Positions 26,558 to 38,100 of a stretch of 64,000 bases of DNA are shown one piece after another (within the stretch, counting starts at the first letter, position 1; each line of letters starts with the position of its first letter). The stretch spans positions 92,456,154-92,520,153 of the forward strand of contig NC_133971.1 of assembly GCF_031877795.1 (NCBI RefSeq), given 5' to 3'. Below the pieces are notes generated by a model. It saw only the letters and a program-made list of their open reading frames with translations, did not search any database and had not been told where the DNA came from. The DNA comes from Strix aluco (taxonomy: Eukaryota; Chordata; Aves; Strigiformes; Strigidae). The position numbers and the translations under genes are program-made.

Positions 26558-26599
26558 CTCCTCCTCCTCTACTTTGTTCTTTTTGGTCTTTTCTTTCAT
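26170..26599 (-). CDS. LOXHD1: LOXHD1 first recognised coding exon: charged N-terminal region
   Basis: The exon encodes 143 codons plus one base from the first in-frame ATG (26599-26597, context GACATGA). Residues about 10-50 are acidic, with an uninterrupted run of 14 Glu (26569-26528). Residues about 50-108 are Lys/Arg/Ser/Asp-rich, with several poly-Lys blocks. The end is not low complexity: DDNFLEMYEQELRDY (from 26263), then NATEDEYNKKK. This aligns with the start of mammalian LOXHD1, which has a KKRRRKK block followed by DFLALYEAELLNY and EHEYYKA. The donor is AAAG|GTCAGC (GT at 26169-26168), a weak but acceptable site, leaving phase 1. The next exon begins TT, giving Val-Tyr-Glu as in mammals. 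The acidic/basic extension of about 100 residues before the conserved part is longer than the human N-terminus I remember. The frame stays open upstream of the ATG to a stop at 26638-26636. The exon's 5' boundary is unknown. Confidence 0.85.
26528..26569 (-). repeat. Coding GAG/GAA trinucleotide repeat (poly-Glu, 14 codons) in LOXHD1
   Basis: Fourteen consecutive Glu codons, mostly GAG with two GAA near the 3' end. They appear on the plus strand as CTC/TTC repeats. The long pure GAG block is prone to length change, so the number of Glu residues is likely to vary between alleles and species. Confidence 0.9.
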
Positions 26600-26720
26600 G
26601 TCATTGTTTTTCACCCCTACACTTTTAACAACACCCTAGGATTGCCTTAACCTCACACTTCTGCCACCTACCCTGGCTTCTGTACTAATTACCAAAGTCC
26701 TTTAGTCCTCCTCTCCCTAC

Positions 26721-26919
26721 CTAGGGCTGGGCTGCCCTTGTTTTGTGGTGTCCTTTCTCCCCACCAGCTCAGCGTAGCTATGTGCTGGAGTCCCTTGTCC
26801 TTCCCAACCCACGGGTGCCGACAGCTCCTTCTGACTCTTTGTGCCTTCCTTCACCTCCTTGACTGAGGCACCTTCCTTTCTCTTTTGTCTCTCCTGGTCT
26901 TTGGGTTTTCTCCTTTTCA
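26721..26919 (-). other. Possible additional upstream LOXHD1 exon (unproven)
   Basis: A minus frame is open here and encodes a Lys/Arg/Glu-rich peptide (KRRKPKDQERQKRK, then KEVKEGTKSQKEL, ending QPSP), similar in character to the next LOXHD1 exon. It is bounded by an acceptor-like AATAACAG (AG at 26921-26920, poor pyrimidine tract) and a good donor AG|GTAGGG (GT at 26720-26719). Splicing over a 99-nt intron to the AG at 26623-26622 would keep the frame (AG+T = Ser) and join into the LOXHD1 exon. There is no ATG in this segment, so it would be 5' UTR or need a further upstream start exon. It could also be chance or untranslated leader. Confidence 0.3.
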
Positions 26920-26921
26920 CT

Positions 26922-26940
26922 GTTATTATTTATTCATTGG
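26922..26940 (-). promoter_or_regulatory. CCAAT box and AT-rich box upstream of LOXHD1 5' end (weak candidate)
   Basis: On the minus strand, CCAAT (26940-26936) is followed at once by ATGAATAAATAATAA, an AT-rich TATA-like stretch. It lies about 320 nt upstream of the LOXHD1 ATG. Spacing between the two boxes is shorter than usual. Motif-only evidence; such matches are common by chance. Confidence 0.15.
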
Positions 26941-29900
26941 TCTGTGCTGAGAACTTTCTCTTTTTTTCAGAGCTGCCTCAGCCTCCACTCAAGGTCAGTT
27001 GACAGTCTGGGTCTATGGTATCAGGATGTGCCAATCAAGGTTGTAGCTCCCCGGAAAATCAGTCAGATGAGGGCACATGGTCAAGTCGCTTCTTGTCCTT
27101 CACATGCCAGTTCAGGACAGGGGAAAACAAAGACATTCCTCCTCCTCATAACATGTAGCAGCTTCAGAATCTTCATGAAAAATTACTCAGTGCTATGCAG
27201 TCATGTGGTTATAAGACAGATGGGCAGGTGAAAAAGGAGACCCACCAAGCAACCATATCGCACTGGTCTGCATTTCCTCTCCATTATTCATGGTGTCAGG
27301 ATCACCTTACTGATAACAAAGGTCTCAACTTTACATGGATTTTTTTTTTTTTTTTTTTTTGACCAGGCCAGTGACCAGAAAAAAACAAACACTTCCAGGA
27401 TCTCTGTCTGGAGAACTTCAGCAGCATCAATGCACTCCTGCATCCAGCTCCTCCATCCCCCAGTTACTGTGCTGTACCTCCAACCAAATGAAAAAATCAA
27501 TGTTCAATAAATAAATTCAGCAGAAGAAGAGACTGAATGTTTTTTGCACAAGGTGTCCCCATAACAGCCCATCTTGGCCAACCAAAGAGGAATAAAAGAT
27601 TAATAACTGAACAGAAACACAAATATACCTATCTGACAGCTCTCACGGACAAATACAGAGGTGAGATAGGTGGAGGACAGGAAAAATAAATGATGTGACA
27701 TCCTGGTTGGAAGGACACTGCAGCATAAAACATGCCCAGGACCCCGCTTGTGCCTAGGAATGTCAGCATGGGGCTCACCTAACATCTAGTATATGAAACA
27801 GGGTTTCCACTCCCATGCCCAGAGGCAGATATTCCAGTGGGACGTAATAAGGGACCCAGGGTCCTTCAAGGTCTCTTTTCCCAGCTGAGCCATCAGTGCA
27901 GCCGTGGTCCAAGCCCCATGATGGTGTAAGTGTAGGGCCCCAGCTGTTCAGCTGGGTTGGGTCCAGCCCTGCAGAGGCTCCAGCAGGCTCTTGTGACAGG
28001 TAAGGGAAGGACAAACACCAGGAGACTGGGTCAATCTCAGCTGTAGTCAGGAGCAGATGATTTAAAGTCTGACTGAGGACAGAAAGAAAAAAAAAGAAGA
28101 AAAATAATCTCTTCTTCTTCAGAGGTGCTCTTATGGGTTTTGTCATAGGAAATGAAGTTTAATTAAAAACTGTGATATAGAAAACCATACTGAATTTCTC
28201 TGGTGTAGCTCAAGCATACGTAAACCAAGCAGGGCAGTCAGCCTGACACTAAATCACACTAATGGAAGAAGCGAGAGCTGAATTTATGGCAGGGTTGTAG
28301 GATGATGATACAGGGCCACCTGCTACCAGCTGCCCTGCCTGTGGGATAACTCAGCCCACAGCTACCTCAAATGATAAATTAAGTGCGATTTGCTTGATGG
28401 GTTGCTGCCCAAGTTAATGATACCGTAAGTATTGGTAAGTCCGAGGATTCAGCTGTGCTAAGTCTCTAATGCACATGTTTTAAAACTCTTCCTAGATAAA
28501 TCTGGGGGTTTCCAGGAACCAGCCTGGAAAGGGGGGCAATGGCATCAGTGGTGGGTTATCAGGAACATCAGGAGCAGATATTTTGATGGCAGGATGTGCA
28601 GCCTGAGCAGGATGGCAGTGGCATTGCCCTGGGCAGGAGCAGATGGGAAGCACCAGGGTCACAGGATCCAGGGTTGGTGGGGGTCCGTTCCACCCTCTTT
28701 AGCAGCCTCCAACAATTTAATGTGAATAACAATATTTAAAAAAAGCACTGTATTTTTTATGGTCTCTGTTGCTGAATGGAAATCTTTCTATTAAGCATCG
28801 TAAAGTGAATTATTCAGGGATAGCTTCCAAGTAGGTTAAAGCACAGGTTTGGGATGAAACACAAGAATGGCTTTTTCAAAGTCTTAAAATCATAAAGAAA
28901 AAAAAAAAATCACTGTCCTTCCGTACAATACAACTCTCACTTGCCAAACTCCTGAGACATCAGCACCACAGGACCTGCACCATGCCTGAAATCCCCTGTT
29001 TAATTTCAGGTCTTTATTTTCTGGAAAGCAGCAGAAAGGCACATAGTGCATCTCTGCATGGCATTTCTCAGGACGAGCACAGGACAGTGCTCAGCAGGCA
29101 CCAAGGGCACGCGTCTCCAAACGGACCATCCAGGCACGTGGATGCTGCCAGTCCTCAGGAGCTGGGGGACCCTGCAGAGAAATTTGATGAAGCAGCACAT
29201 TTCCCCAAATAGATCCTTTGCAGCACAGTATATTCATAACTGTTAAATTTCCCGTCTCTGGGGCAGCCATCAGCCCACAGCAGAAATCGCAGGCACAAAC
29301 ATTTCTGCTTAAAGCTGGTCACTGGATTTTGGTTTCAGCCGCAGAAAAGCCAGCCCTTTCCACCAAAAAAAAAAAAATAATCCCACAAAACAGAACAAAA
29401 ACATGCCCTCAGAAAAAAAAATAAATAATGAGATGCCTCAGAAAAGCAAAGCTCGTATCTTTGTTATGCTTTCACAAAGTAAACACTTCATCACATCCAG
29501 TCCCTGAACGCTGCTGCTCCAAATGGCTCCAGCTCCATGCAGCAAAATGTTGGCAGCATCAACATCTAAGGTCAAAAGGCAGCATTACGATTACACAGAA
29601 GTCATCCAGGTGCAAGACTGCTCCCTTCTAGACCTAAAGTAGTTTTCCTAATATCTGCTTGCCCCCACTCCCTGTTAATAGTAAGTTATCTGCTTTGCAT
29701 TGACAGCAGAAGTGCCTTTTCCCCTCCTGCACTGGGGGATTCAGTTTCAGGGTACTCAGGGCACCCTCTGGGAGCAGCCTCTGGCTGATGCAGCCCCAGT
29801 GATGGCTGATGCCATGCATCAGCCGCAACTACATTTGCAGAAATACGCCAGTTAATGAGTCGTGTGTCAGAGAGAAAGATCTGAGGGACTAAAAGCACCA

Positions 29901-32900
29901 GTGGGACACCACAGTAGCTGCCCCGGTGAGAATCATCCCTCTGAACTATCTCTAACCTTGCACTTCGCTTTCTCCTGGTGCAGCAGAGCAGGACCTCAGG
30001 TATAAGCCAGAAATAAATCACCCCATTCAAATGGGCTAAAATGGTGGGAGAGAAGAAATATTTACCATGTCTCGTTCAAACTTTGCTCCATACGCTTCCT
30101 TCGTCTGTTGTTTTAATTAAAAAGAAATGTGCCGAGAACGCTTCAGCTTGCTTTTGTTCTTTTTGTGAATAACAGCTGGGAGAAGAACAATGGGGTTTAT
30201 TGGTGCATAAAAAACTACTGGGAAAGCAACCAGGCTATTGGTGAGAACCATTAGTTAAAACTGTCAACAGTATTTATATGGGTTTATAATCTTACACTGG
30301 GTTCAGCAAGAGATTCCCCCAAATTCTCTCTCCCAAAAAGACTCAGGCCAGAACCCAGCAGAGCACCATAAACCCAGGGTGACTTCTCAAATTAAAACAG
30401 ATTTGGGGGAGTACAAGAGGTCAGAATTTGGCTCTTTGAGGTACTAACTCACCTGTAGCCTTTTTTATCCTGGCATGCTAAAACCTGTACAGTGCTTAAC
30501 CTAGGATTATTCCATTATTAAGTAATGAGATCATTATTATTAATAATTATTAGGTAAATATTAGGCAAGGCATGAACACACCTTTTCTTTATTTCATTCT
30601 CTTCTATGTTGTTCCTATTTTGCACCTATTACCATAAAATCCAGATGTCCTGTACCCCAGGTGCCTTGCAACACAGCTGACGTTTCCCAAAGAAACATTT
30701 GTTCTAGTCTCCTTCCCAAGGCAGATGCAGTGAAACCTCTTGTTTCAGGAGGGGTTATTTTTCAATACATGCTGCTCTGCATTTGTGGTTAGAGAAGTCT
30801 GTCACCTTCATTGCATAGTCTGGGGACAATGTAATGAAAAAATGGATGTCTGCGTGCACAGGTCTGTATTTTGATGCTTTTTTGGTGACCAACACACCCC
30901 ATGGAGATGAGAGTAAAGAAACTGGCTGTGAAGGGCAAACAGCAAGACATAGGTCAGATATAGGCAAAGCAGTTTTCCAGATGTTTTTATGAACCAGTTG
31001 CTTTAGTCTGCCTCCACTACTGCTTCTGTGGGGTTCAGGGTGGGGTATAATCCAGAAAAAAAGGGCATCCTTGGACTCTAGCTGAATTACCAGTTAGCAG
31101 AGCTTCAGGGGGCATTGAAGCACACCATGCTCTGCCCAGGGCACTGCTAGCTCCAGGGACACAGCCTCAGCTTAAGTACTGCAGAATTTCATATTTTTTT
31201 CTGTTAATATACTTGGCAGTAAGGCAGGATCTGTCCCCATCTCTGGATAGTTTCTTGAAAATACTCCCTGCATCCCAGCACGCCATATACTTATAATACA
31301 AACATGCGTAGTCCATCTCCTTCAAAACATAAATGTGTTTAATGCCACAGAAATAAATACCAAAGGATTCCTTTAATAGAGCCATTTCATTTCTCTCCCA
31401 TGTACATGAGTAATGAACAAGATTACACCAGGCTGGGCAGAGGAGGTGCTGGGGGAGCCACTTGCCACTGTTGCAGCACCAGTCATTACAGATTTAATCA
31501 GACCTCACGGTGCCTACTAAGAGCTTTGCTTTTTCTCCCAGCCCCAGTTGGCTACCCATTACTTTTTTTATTTTTTAACTCAAATAACAAAATCTGCATC
31601 TGCACTGCAATACCATCAACCCAACAGCTGAGCGAAGGGCAGTTGGGGATATTGGGGTACAGAGTCCAATCCATCTCAAAGACAGGCTGGAAAGGTTTTA
31701 ATATGTCCATGGGCTTTAGTGGGAGCTCGCTGCCTTCAAGCGTATGGGCATAACGGCCTCTGCTGGCAAAATGGAGTTTAGCCAAAAGAAGTATTTCGCT
31801 GGCAAAATGCAGTGAGAGATGCTAAGTGTCCAACAGAGAGAGGAGCAGGAGTCCCTGATCCCTGGGAGCTGCAGGCGTCCATCAGCAGGGACACACTTAT
31901 ACTTGCATACTTGCAGGGACTCTGAGCCTTCAAAAGCCTTGAAACAGCAGCTCCTGTAGCCATCTCGAACTCAGGACTGGGGAAACTGCTTTCCTCAAGG
32001 TCATAAGGAAAAGCCTTGAAAACAGAAATAAAGCATGAGGGCTTTTAACAGAATTTGCCTGGAAAAAAAATATATACACCAGCTTTTTCAAGAGCAGGTG
32101 GTTAAATCCATGTCAAGATAGAGATTTGTGTGGCTTTTCCATAATGCAGAATGAAGTCTCTCCTGTTGCCCGAACAAGCAGGCAGCAGAGCACAGACCCT
32201 ACCACCATCCCTGGCACCCCCTAGGACACAGCCAAGCAGACATTAAACATTACCTGTCCGGCTTCGAGTGCCAGAGGAGCTGCAGGAGCACAGAGCCCAA
32301 CGTAGCCCAACACCGAAGCATTTCCCAGAGGTTTTCACCCTGATGAGTCTTCTGATTGAAATAAGGAGGTGCTGGGAGAGGGCAATGCCCTTGTCTAATT
32401 TTCCCTGGGGCTGTGGTATCTCTGATTTGAAGGCTCCTGCCAGACCTACAGGATCCACTCCAGATACCCATAGCTGGCAAGTTGTACATGCAACAATCCA
32501 TTAAGGCTTATTCACAGCCATGAGTTGTTGTTTTAAAAGCCACAAGCCTGGGAAGAATGAGCATCTTAATGCTGCTAGCCTAAAACAGACCCCTTACAAG
32601 GACAAGTGTGTAAGGCTGGTGAAAGAAACGCTCTTCTTTTTTATCAATTTAATTCACAAGGTTTAAGTACTGCTAAAAATTAATTAGCAACAATTAAAAA
32701 TAGATTGAACTGTGATTATGGCTGTGATTCTGTGTCCTTAGGAAGTCAAGCTGAGCCTACATGTACTCAGCAAATACAAGCTCAAAACATCTCTATTTGC
32801 AGCTTTTTGCATAAACAGAGGTATCTCAAAGCTGAGAAGTCAACCTCTGTCACCAAAGGACCTGTCAAACATGGGACTGGGAAGAATGTAATCCAAGCCT

Positions 32901-33604
32901 TCTCATTCAAGAGAGTTTCGCAACATGGAAAAACAGGAAAAGAGCTGACTATGTTTTTACCTGCTTTCCAACTGCCTTTTCACAAAACAATAACAAAACA
33001 AGACGCACAGAGACCAGGAATTTCAAGTGCACATAGATACTCTCCAATGCATAAGCAACTAGACTATCAGCTAAACAACTTAAAGGACATTATTTCTATT
33101 TAAACCAGCCATGCAGCCAGCCCTAACTAAGGCATTAGCTATAATTACTAGTATTGCACGTGGTTTCTTATTGGAGACGCTTTCCTTAAAGAATAACGAT
33201 TCAACTCCTGCTGATTCCAAGAGAATGAGAGATTCAGTCCCAGGACTGTAATTTGCCTATTCATTTTGATCGTAATATATATTAGCCCAACCACCAAAAC
33301 TGGGAAGAGGGATTCAGAGCACTGGCCACTTCTGTGCCAAGTACTGAGTGTCCCTACAGGTGGTGAGGCTCCTTCATCATCTTGTGCAGGAGTTAATTTA
33401 AGTTTCCCCCAAGAGGGATCAACCTACCTTCTTGCTTCCTAAAACTTTCTGACATATCTGTTCCACCAGAAGACTATAAAATCCAACATTTCTTAAACAG
33501 ACTGTGACTGTCACTCACATCAGCTTTAAGTATTTCAAAGGACACTGTTGTTTCCCCCCAATAAAGGACCATCCAATGTTTAACGTATTTCTTTAACATC
33601 CCCC
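26941..33604. other. Upstream of LOXHD1: no gene seen
   Basis: Intergenic or 5' flank of LOXHD1. It holds the T21 tract (27.34 kb) and A-rich stretches near 28.09 and 29.37 kb. Short ORFs on both strands lack recognisable domains. An unseen non-coding first exon of LOXHD1 could lie here. Confidence 0.55.
27340..27360 (+). repeat. Poly-T run (21)
   Basis: Twenty-one T on the plus strand (poly-A on minus). It could be the tail of a minus-oriented retrocopy, but no recognisable gene sequence lies next to it. Confidence 0.85.
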
Positions 33605-34518
33605 CAGTGTTTAACATCTTTGTCAGTGACATGGACAGAGGGATCGAGTGCACCCTCAGCGAGTTCATCAATGACACCAAGCTGTGTGGTGCTGTCAACA
33701 CACTGGGGGGAAGGGATCCATCCCAAGGGACATGGACAGGCTGGAGAAGGGGGACAGGCAAACTTCCTGGAGTTCAACAAGGCCAAGGGTAATGTCCTGC
33801 CCATGGGTCGGGGCGATCCCAAGCACAAATCCAGGCTGGATGAGGAGTGGCTGGAGAGCAGCCCCAAGGAGAAGGACTTGGGGGGGTTGGTTGACAAGAA
33901 GCTCAACATGACCTGGCAACATGAGCTCACAACCCAGAAAGCCATGTATCCAGGTCAAGGGATGTGATTTTGTCCCTCTGCTCTGCTCTTGTAAGATCCC
34001 CCCCTGCAGTGCTGGGTCCAGCTCTGGGGGCACCAACAGCAGAAGGACATGGACCTGCTCCAGCGGGGCCAGAGGAGGCCACGAAGATGCTTGGGGGGCT
34101 GGAGCAGCTCCCCTGTGAGGACAGGCTGAGAGAGTTGGGGGGGTTCAGCTGGAGAAGAGAAGGCTCCGGGGAGACCTTAGAGCGGCCTCCCAGGACTGAA
34201 AGGGGCTACAGGAAAGGGGGGAGGGACTCTTGATCAGGGGAGTAGGGATAGGATGAGGGGGAATGGTTTTACACTGACAGAGGGCAGATTTAGATGAGAC
34301 CTAAGGAAGAAATTCTTCCCTGTGAGGGTGGTGAGACACTGGCACAGGTTGCCCAGAGAAGCTGTGGCTGCCCCCTCCCTGGAAGGGTTCAAGGCCAGGT
34401 TGGATGGGACTTTGGGCAACCTGCACTAGTGGAAGGTGTCCCTGCCCGAGGCAGGGGGGTTGGAACTGGATGGGCTTTAAAGCTCCTTCCAACCCAAACC
34501 AGCCTGTGCTTCTGTGAA
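33605..34518 (+). mobile_element. CR1 LINE, 5'-truncated copy B (ORF2 end plus 3' UTR)
   Basis: Plus-oriented CR1 fragment reaching slightly further 5' than copy A. It encodes FNIFVSDMDRGIECTLSEF, the conserved end of the CR1 reverse transcriptase region, then continues with the same sequence as copy A. Relative to A it lacks a short stretch in the region after KDLGGLV (around 33945), and it has frameshifts. The 3' end reads CTCCTTCCAACCCAAACC without a clear terminal octamer array. It lies about 31 kb from copy A in direct orientation. Confidence 0.95.
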
Positions 34519-37079
34519 GAGCACTGCAGATCACAACGAGAGGCAGCAGCAGAAGTGACTAAGTGGCAGGGATACACGGAGTAAAGCAGCTATGTTCAGG
34601 CACTGCAGCAGGGGTAAAGAACTGACAGTGTTCTGTTTTGCAAGGTATTGAGCATGGTGAAAATAAATGTATAAATAGAAACACTGAAGTCAATGGGATC
34701 AATTGATGTTTGAAATGCCACCTGAACAAAGCAAACTCCAGAGCTTTTCTCCTATTGCAGTGACATGCAGCATGTTAATGCTGCCTGCATTCACATGGCT
34801 GCTTCTCCCTGCAGAGCCAAAGCACAGCTCTGCTTGCTCCTGCCCAGCTCCCAGCCTCCACAGCCCAAGAAACCAGCTGCAGCACCAGGTTCTACGCAGC
34901 TTCTCCCTTGCCAAGCCACAGTAAAGGCTCAGAAGTGGAAATTTGAGCCCATGTCAAGCCATTCCATACCACCCTGTTGAACCTACTGTCTGTGGTGGAG
35001 GCCAGGCTCCATCCCAGTCCAATATCCCCAATACCTCAAGCTTCTCCCTTCTCACTCCAGTACCATCTTTATCAAGGACAGATGGACACCGCAACCATCC
35101 CAGCACCTACCGCTCCAGCCCTGACCTTCTTCACCCCTAGCTTGGTGCCTTTCTCTCTGCCCAGAAGAACCATCAAAGCCTTCCCTGATCTCCAAGGTGT
35201 ATGCATTTCACACCTCTCCCCAGCTTGGGTTTACACAGGGTTGTACACAGTGCTAACACTTCCACTGGGGAGAGGAGATTTAAAGAGAAAAAAAAGGGAG
35301 GGAGGGTGTCAGATCCACACTCTCCTGCTAATTCCTACCAAAGGACCAGGCTGAATTTCCTCCCGTCTTTTAGCTGCATCATGAGAAGCATGTCTTTGAT
35401 ACATTGGTCCATCACCTGCAGAGATAATCATACTTTTCATTAACCTGGCTGCTCCTGGGATTAGATCTTCCCCTGAAAAGTGCTTTAAAACAAGTTACAA
35501 GCCAAAGGGCATGTTTAGCAAGCACTGAGGTGGACAAGCCTTCTGTAAATTGTTTCACATGAACTTGCCTTCTCTTTTAAAGGCTTGAGGAAGATCTAAG
35601 AGCAAACGGTGGCTGCACTGTGTAGCAGCATTAGCCTAAGATAGACAAAAAGAGGATTTTAAGGTTGGCTATGAGAAACAAGATGGTCAAGAGGGCAGAA
35701 CCACCTGTCTGCTGTGCTTGCTAGGGCAGATGTTGCTCATGGTGGACTACAGACTGATGTAGAAGAGAAGATGGGGGAGAGAGGAGGAATCAGCTAGCAC
35801 TTTCCACCCCGTACTTCTCTCACTTTACCATATCCCCAGTCGGCACTTCCTTGGGGAACGGAGCTTTGTGCACAAGCCTAAGGGACATTGTGGGGCAGAG
35901 CCAACTGCAGAGGGACCAACTGGTCCTGCCTGTGCAAACACTCTGCTCACGGGCAGCCAAGGAAAGAGATTCTCCCACAGATTAAGAATAAAAACATCTC
36001 CTCCTTTGAAAAACATATTAATTAATGGCATTCATTAGGGAGCTAGCCAGGAAAGTAGGTAATTTAGTTTCTCAAGTACACAATGTCAGGAAAGATAATG
36101 GGCCAAAAGCCAGTGCTGCCAACAAGGTGAAACCTCTTTCATTTATTATCTGAGAGGTGGGGAAGTCAAGCATGAACGTCAGAGTGTCACTAGAGAAACT
36201 AGATACACTGAGCAAGTACTAAATTATCCCAATGAGTCCATTATATCTATTGCTGTCATGTACCACCCGAAGGAGATGGGAAAGCTCTCTCAGCTCACCA
36301 GTGATGCCATGGGGCAGTGACCTCCTGCAGGTGAGAGGCTTTGCTGTGCTAGACACCACACAGAGCGAGTCAGCAATTTCAGAGAGAAGAAAAAAGAAAA
36401 ACCTCCCAGCCAGCAATTTGCCATGGGAAATCATGAGCAAATAAAAATTCAGATAACATTCCTCTAAAAGATATTGATGCCCATGAAATGCTGATTTAAC
36501 CAAGAGCTACAAAAATTATTTTAAATCCCCAGACTAGTTTGCAGTGTTAAATGCACAGGGCAGCTGGGTCTGTTGTCCCTGCCAAGGGATGCCCCATCTG
36601 GACTGTGTTTGGGGAAACAATGGATAAATCAGGCCAGGTGACTTTCTTGCCATGGTCTACATAAAAAGTGATGGAAACAATCAAGCTTAGTCATTTTGCT
36701 GTGCATCTCTGGTTTTCTTCCAAATGTATCAGAGAACTTAAACACAAATCAATCCTCACAACAAGTAGTCAAGCCAAAAACCTTCGTCACCCTCTGAACA
36801 GGTAATTTGGAGCTTGGGGAGAAAATGGATTATTACAGTGCTTGACCAAGCTGATTCAGCAAAGCAGGGATAGAAACATGAGCAAAAGAGTCCTATCTCA
36901 CCCCCTTCCTTGGCACAAGAGTTGAACATTTGCACCTTGGGCTGACGTAGCCTTTCCTTTCCAGGAACCAGACAGATAACTCCAAAGCAGCAGATTCAGC
37001 AGAGGGAGACACCTGGCCAGAGCTAGGAGGCTTGTTTTGGCTTAACAAGGCATGGTCTCAGCTCCAGAAGTGTTTTATG

Positions 37080-38100
37080 GGAAGAGGTTTTTTTAAATTT
37101 TATTTATTTATTTTTAAATACCAACTTAGAAATGGCAAGAGATTACCAGCACAATCAGTCTAGGACACCATGACTCTTTACAAAGAGGCTCTGGGGAAGA
37201 AGAAAAAAACCACCACCATTCCCAGTTTTAAAAGGTGTAAGAACACTATACATATACCCATCTACCGGTACCCAGCCCACCTTGAGAAGTTCAAGACGAT
37301 GCTCTCACAAGCTCACAGCACATCCTGCAGTGGTCAGTGAAAGTGAGACTGCCTCAGAACAAGCAAGTACAGGGCAGTTCCCATTCCTTTTCCATCCCTA
37401 GAGAAATATACACTTCCCTCCCCCCTTTAAAGATCAGCCATGTCAGTACATTATTTTTTGTAATTAACAATTTTAACAGTGCACCATTAAATTCTCCTAA
37501 TTAATGAAAAGGACAGCACTGTAACACTATACACAACAGGAGAAACACCTTCTTTTATTTAGGACAGGTTTGAAATTACTTTTGGATACATCCAACCCCT
37601 TTAAAATTGTAATTCAAGCAATTTCACTGAAACCCTGTTTGGTTTTTACATTCAGGAACAGAACCCCTATCCAGTACATACCTCCAAGGGAAAACATTAC
37701 CGTTATCCAAAACTGCATTAAGATTTAATACAAACAACACAGTAATTCAGCCTTTTAAAATTCAATAATGGTTCCTCTGATTTGACACATAGTGAAGCTG
37801 ATTGCAGAACTACCATTAACTTCAGTGATTTGGCTGCAAGCTTCCTGACAAATTCAAAATTACATCCAAATCACACAACATTTATTATGATGTAAGCTAT
37901 TATACAGTAAATTAAAATCAAAGCTAACAGATGTTTCTACAGCCCTGTTTACTTAAAAATTACACAACTAAAGAACACAATTTTATTTTTTTTATTTAAA
38001 CCTATGCACAGGCTACTGCATCTAAGTACATTTAATATTTAAGGCAAGCAGTATGATCCCTACAAGAATTTAATGCTCCCAGTGAAGCCAGTACCACTGT
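37080..38100. other. AT-rich non-coding block with ATTTA-type motifs
   Basis: About 1 kb of AT-rich DNA beginning with TTTTATTTATTTATTTTTAA near 37.09 kb. It contains several AATAAA matches on the minus strand (TTTATT near 37.55, 37.88 and 37.98 kb) and homeodomain-like TAATTA/TTAAT words. It could be conserved non-coding sequence or a UTR of an unseen transcript. Composition is the only direct evidence. Confidence 0.3.

Larger units (their letters stand above)
1..26599 (-). other. LOXHD1: LOXHD1 gene, 5' part (gene body, continues left of window)
   Basis: The span runs from the first in-frame ATG (26599) to the left window edge. Two coding exons were found (26599-26170 and 10135-10021), separated by a 16,034-nt intron (26169-10136, ends GT..AG). 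The next LOXHD1 exon should complete the first PLAT domain (in mammals a segment containing FRVRT and a histidine-rich IEHDNTG motif). I searched the minus strand of 1-10020 for coding potential matching that segment and did not find it, so it probably lies left of position 1. LOXHD1 is a large protein made almost entirely of PLAT domains, located on hair-cell stereocilia. Loss causes DFNB77 deafness in humans. Confidence 0.85.

Noticed and set aside
26059..26650. Plus-strand Pro/Ser/Phe-rich ORFs of up to 189 codons
   Set aside because: They are antisense shadows of the charged LOXHD1 exon (Glu/Lys codons read in reverse).
27340..27360. T21 tract as tail of a processed pseudogene on the minus strand
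   Set aside because: No recognisable gene-derived sequence or target-site duplication is visible beside it.
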